Source of the DNA: Flavobacteriales bacterium
GTDB taxonomy: Bacteria; Bacteroidota; Bacteroidia; Flavobacteriales_D; Sanyastnellaceae
Assembly (NCBI GenBank): GCA_018402085.1
Contig: JAGYJM010000002.1
Location: 496,001-560,000, forward strand
Direction of reading: 5' to 3'
Length of the DNA: 64,000 bases
The translations under genes and the position numbers were made by a program. The notes beneath the pieces were generated by a model, which worked only from the letters and a program-made list of their open reading frames with translations, ran no database searches and was not told the DNA's origin. This document shows positions 61,925 to 64,000 of the stretch, in pieces (within the stretch, counting starts at the first letter, position 1; every line of letters starts with the position of its first letter).

Positions 61925-64000
61925 ATGATCACACGCATAAGCTACTACGTGCTGCTGATGTTGTTGCCTTGCGGCATGCTGGCTCAACCAACCGTCACCA
62001 CCGGATTGACTCTTGAGGAGTACGTCAACGAGATTCTTTTAGGTTCAGGTGTTGAGGCCTTTAATATCACGTACACCGGAACCGACATACAGTTGGGTTA
62101 CCTTCAGAATGCTGATGACACCGATTTTCCGATTGCTAATGGGTTGGTGCTTTCAACTGCTGCTGCGACCAATTTTGCATCTGAAGGATGTGCAGGTTTT
62201 GATGATGTTCCTTTCGGTGAGTCTGCTACAGGTGATGCCGACCTTCTCGCCATCGCGAATTCAGTTCCGGGGCAGATCGGTCAGAACTTCAATGTGAGTT
62301 CAGTGAATGATATGTGTATTCTCGAATTCGATTTCGTAGCCACAGGAGATACCGTCAAATTTAACTATGCCTTCGGATCAGATGAATACCTTGAATGGGT
62401 CAACTCTTCGTTTAACGACGTGTTTGCCTTTTTCCTGAGTGGCCCGGGTATAAATGGTCCTTATGACAGTCCTGCAGGTTTCCCTGACGGCGCTGTGAAC
62501 ATCGCGGGCGTGCCCAACACTGATCCGCCGTTGCCCATTACAGTTTCGTCTGTAAATGATGTGTTGAACAGCGACCTGTATATTGACAACGTCAATAATG
62601 AGGGCGTCTGTCAAGACGGCTACACCGTTACCCTTGAAGCGGCCTATGAGGTAGAGTGCGGCGAGACCTATCACATCAAACTGGCCATCGCTGACGGCAC
62701 AGATACTGCACTTGAATCGATCGTTGTACTCGAAGCAGGGTCTTTCAGCAGTAACTCAGTGGTTCAGGTTGACCTTTCAATTGACGTGGGCGGTCCTGAT
62801 AACGACACGATGTATGAAGATTGCGGAGAGGCCATCCTTACCTTTACGCGTCCGATTGAAACCGTGCTTGAGATCGAAGAAATGGTCGTAATTGAATACC
62901 TCGGTGAGGGAGAGAATGGAGTTGACTATTCTTTCCTTCCAGATACCGTGGTTTTTCCGCCCGGGGTGGAGAGCGTGAGTTTTGCCATTGACGCTTTCGA
63001 AGATGGCATCGATGAAGGCATAGAACTGGTGCAGTTTGAAATATTGAACCTTGCGGCTTGCAATGGTGCATCGTTAACCAGTTACTTCGAGTTTTTCATC
63101 GCGGATGAACCCGAGCCCCTCGTCGTTGATGGCTATACTACTGATGTATGTGTAGGCGCTGAAGAGGTACTTGAACCTATCATTACCGGAGGTTATGGTA
63201 ACTTCACCTATGACTGGTCAACAGGCGAGACCACCTCAACAATAACCGTGACCCCAATTGAAAGTGAAATCTACAGTGTGATTGTGGGTGACACGTGTGG
63301 CATGTTGCCGGATGATGCCGATATCAGCATTAATATTCTGGATTTTCCTCCGCTCGAGGCAAGCATCAACAATGGCGACCTGACACTGGGCTGTAACGAG
63401 TTCATTAACATTACTGCTACGGCTTCAGGTGGTGATGGCATGTATTCTTTCAGTTGGACAGATCAAGATGGCAACGGACTCGGCGGCTTTGGCAATAGCC
63501 TGTTTTACAGCTCCGGACAAGGTGCAGAGCAGATTATAGTGACCGTTGAAGACGGATGCAATTTCGTGGCCACAGATACAATTGATGTTGAACTGACCAT
63601 TCCTGAGCTTTCGGTAAGCCTGGAACCTGAAACCACCGTTCTGTGTGGTGAAAACTTTACCATCATCCCTGAGACGGAGGGCGGACAGGCACCACTTTTT
63701 TACACATGGTTGGTAGATGGTGCCTGGAATGGTTTTGATCAAAACTTTACATACAGTACTGAGTCTGACGTTACCATCACAGTAGAGGTCAGTGATAACT
63801 GCGGACAGATGGCGGAAGCTGTGACCGAAGTGGTGGTTGAAAGTCCGCCGGTGGAACTCACTACGCCTGACTTTGTAGAAGGACCATGTACTGAAGTTTT
63901 TGACCTCGAAGCCACCCTTGATGGAGGCAGTGGTGGATTTCAATACACATGGTTATTGAACGGTGAATTCTACGACGACTCTCAATCGATTGATTTTCAA
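61925..64000 (+). CDS. Choice-of-anchor L surface protein, 5' part
   Basis: 692 codons in frame to the right edge, no stop. A signal peptide ends PCGMLAQ. Residues about 25-270 are the choice-of-anchor L domain (LTLEEYVNEILLGSGVEAFN; LEFDFVATGDTVKFNYAFGSDEY; FFLSGPGINGPY). A Calx-beta-like domain follows (about 280-390), then SprB/PKD-like Ig repeats (PIITGGYGNFTYDWSTGET). Such proteins are large surface adhesins of Bacteroidota, normally exported by the type IX system through a C-terminal domain that would lie outside the window. Export by that system is inferred. Confidence 0.85.
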   Translation, partial: MITRISYYVLLMLLPCGMLAQPTVTTGLTLEEYVNEILLGSGVEAFNITYTGTDIQLGYLQNADDTDFPIANGLVLSTAAATNFASEGCAGFDDVPFGESATGDADLLAIANSVPGQIGQNFNVSSVNDMCILEFDFVATGDTVKFNYAFGSDEYLEWVNSSFNDVFAFFLSGPGINGPYDSPAGFPDGAVNIAGVPNTDPPLPITVSSVNDVLNSDLYIDNVNNEGVCQDGYTVTLEAAYEVECGETYHIKLAIADGTDTALESIVVLEAGSFSSNSVVQVDLSIDVGGPDNDTMYEDCGEAILTFTRPIETVLEIEEMVVIEYLGEGENGVDYSFLPDTVVFPPGVESVSFAIDAFEDGIDEGIELVQFEILNLAACNGASLTSYFEFFIADEPEPLVVDGYTTDVCVGAEEVLEPIITGGYGNFTYDWSTGETTSTITVTPIESEIYSVIVGDTCGMLPDDADISINILDFPPLEASINNGDLTLGCNEFINITATASGGDGMYSFSWTDQDGNGLGGFGNSLFYSSGQGAEQIIVTVEDGCNFVATDTIDVELTIPELSVSLEPETTVLCGENFTIIPETEGGQAPLFYTWLVDGAWNGFDQNFTYSTESDVTITVEVSDNCGQMAEAVTEVVVESPPVELTTPDFVEGPCTEVFDLEATLDGGSGGFQYTWLLNGEFYDDSQSIDFQ

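Noticed and set aside
59669-64000. Carotenoid gene cluster
   Set aside because: The regulator and sigma factor fit such a cluster, but no phytoene synthase or desaturase gene is present in the window.

Overview
The window is a 64 kb piece of a free-living Bacteroidota chromosome, most like Flavobacteriales, of roughly even base composition. The evidence is PorQ of the type IX secretion system, BshA of bacillithiol synthesis, the Bacteroidetes-type GlmU-like protein, DUF5916/DUF4920/DUF2279 proteins, SprB-like and choice-of-anchor L surface proteins, and promoters of the form TAnnTTTG without Shine-Dalgarno sequences. No tRNA, rRNA, CRISPR array, prophage or insertion sequence was seen. Genus-level placement is not possible from the sequence alone.

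Layout. 0-9 kb: end of a coiled-coil gene, an M23 peptidase, a 1 kb tandem array, a DUF5916 outer-membrane protein, an exported nuclease-fold lipoprotein, two small exported coiled-coil proteins and a DUF2279 protein. 9-17 kb: a hybrid histidine kinase, then a MacAB-like exporter (ATPase, two permeases, adaptor) and an integral-membrane methyltransferase. 17-23 kb, minus strand: a TolC/HlyD/ABC unit whose ABC protein has lost every nucleotide-binding motif, then an SDR enzyme and an HMA-MauE fusion. 23-27 kb: gyrB and a second hybrid kinase with a TTG start. 27-45 kb: envelope proteins (outer-membrane barrel plus TPR partner, LamG/SprB surface protein, His-rich DUF4920 lipoprotein, PorE-like OmpA protein, AsmA) and two FAD enzymes. 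45-59 kb: a long TPR/coiled-coil protein, aroQ, and a minus-strand series lon, porQ, cmk, GH3/beta-lactamase fusion, bshA and a membrane protein, with a GlmU-like gene upstream. 59-64 kb: a CarH-like MerR/B12 regulator, an ECF sigma factor with an operator-rich promoter, and the start of a large adhesin-like protein.

The strongest unexplained signal is a family of short hairpins scattered through the whole window. Each is exactly 20 nt: a 6-bp arm starting with C, a 4-nt loop usually ending in AA, the matching arm ending in G, then GATG. Twelve perfect copies are present where about 0.1 is expected by chance. The arm sequences differ but always pair, so structure rather than sequence is conserved. 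Nine lie inside genes. All sense-strand copies with a 4-nt loop sit in one codon phase and encode x-A-(E/K)-A-x-(D/E); the peptide GAEAPD therefore appears in loops or linkers of three unrelated proteins. A related hairpin is one half of the tandem array at 2.0-3.1 kb, whose other half is a GTAG-flanked palindrome with REP architecture. This looks like a protein-tolerated palindromic element comparable in behaviour, though not in sequence, to Rickettsia palindromic elements.
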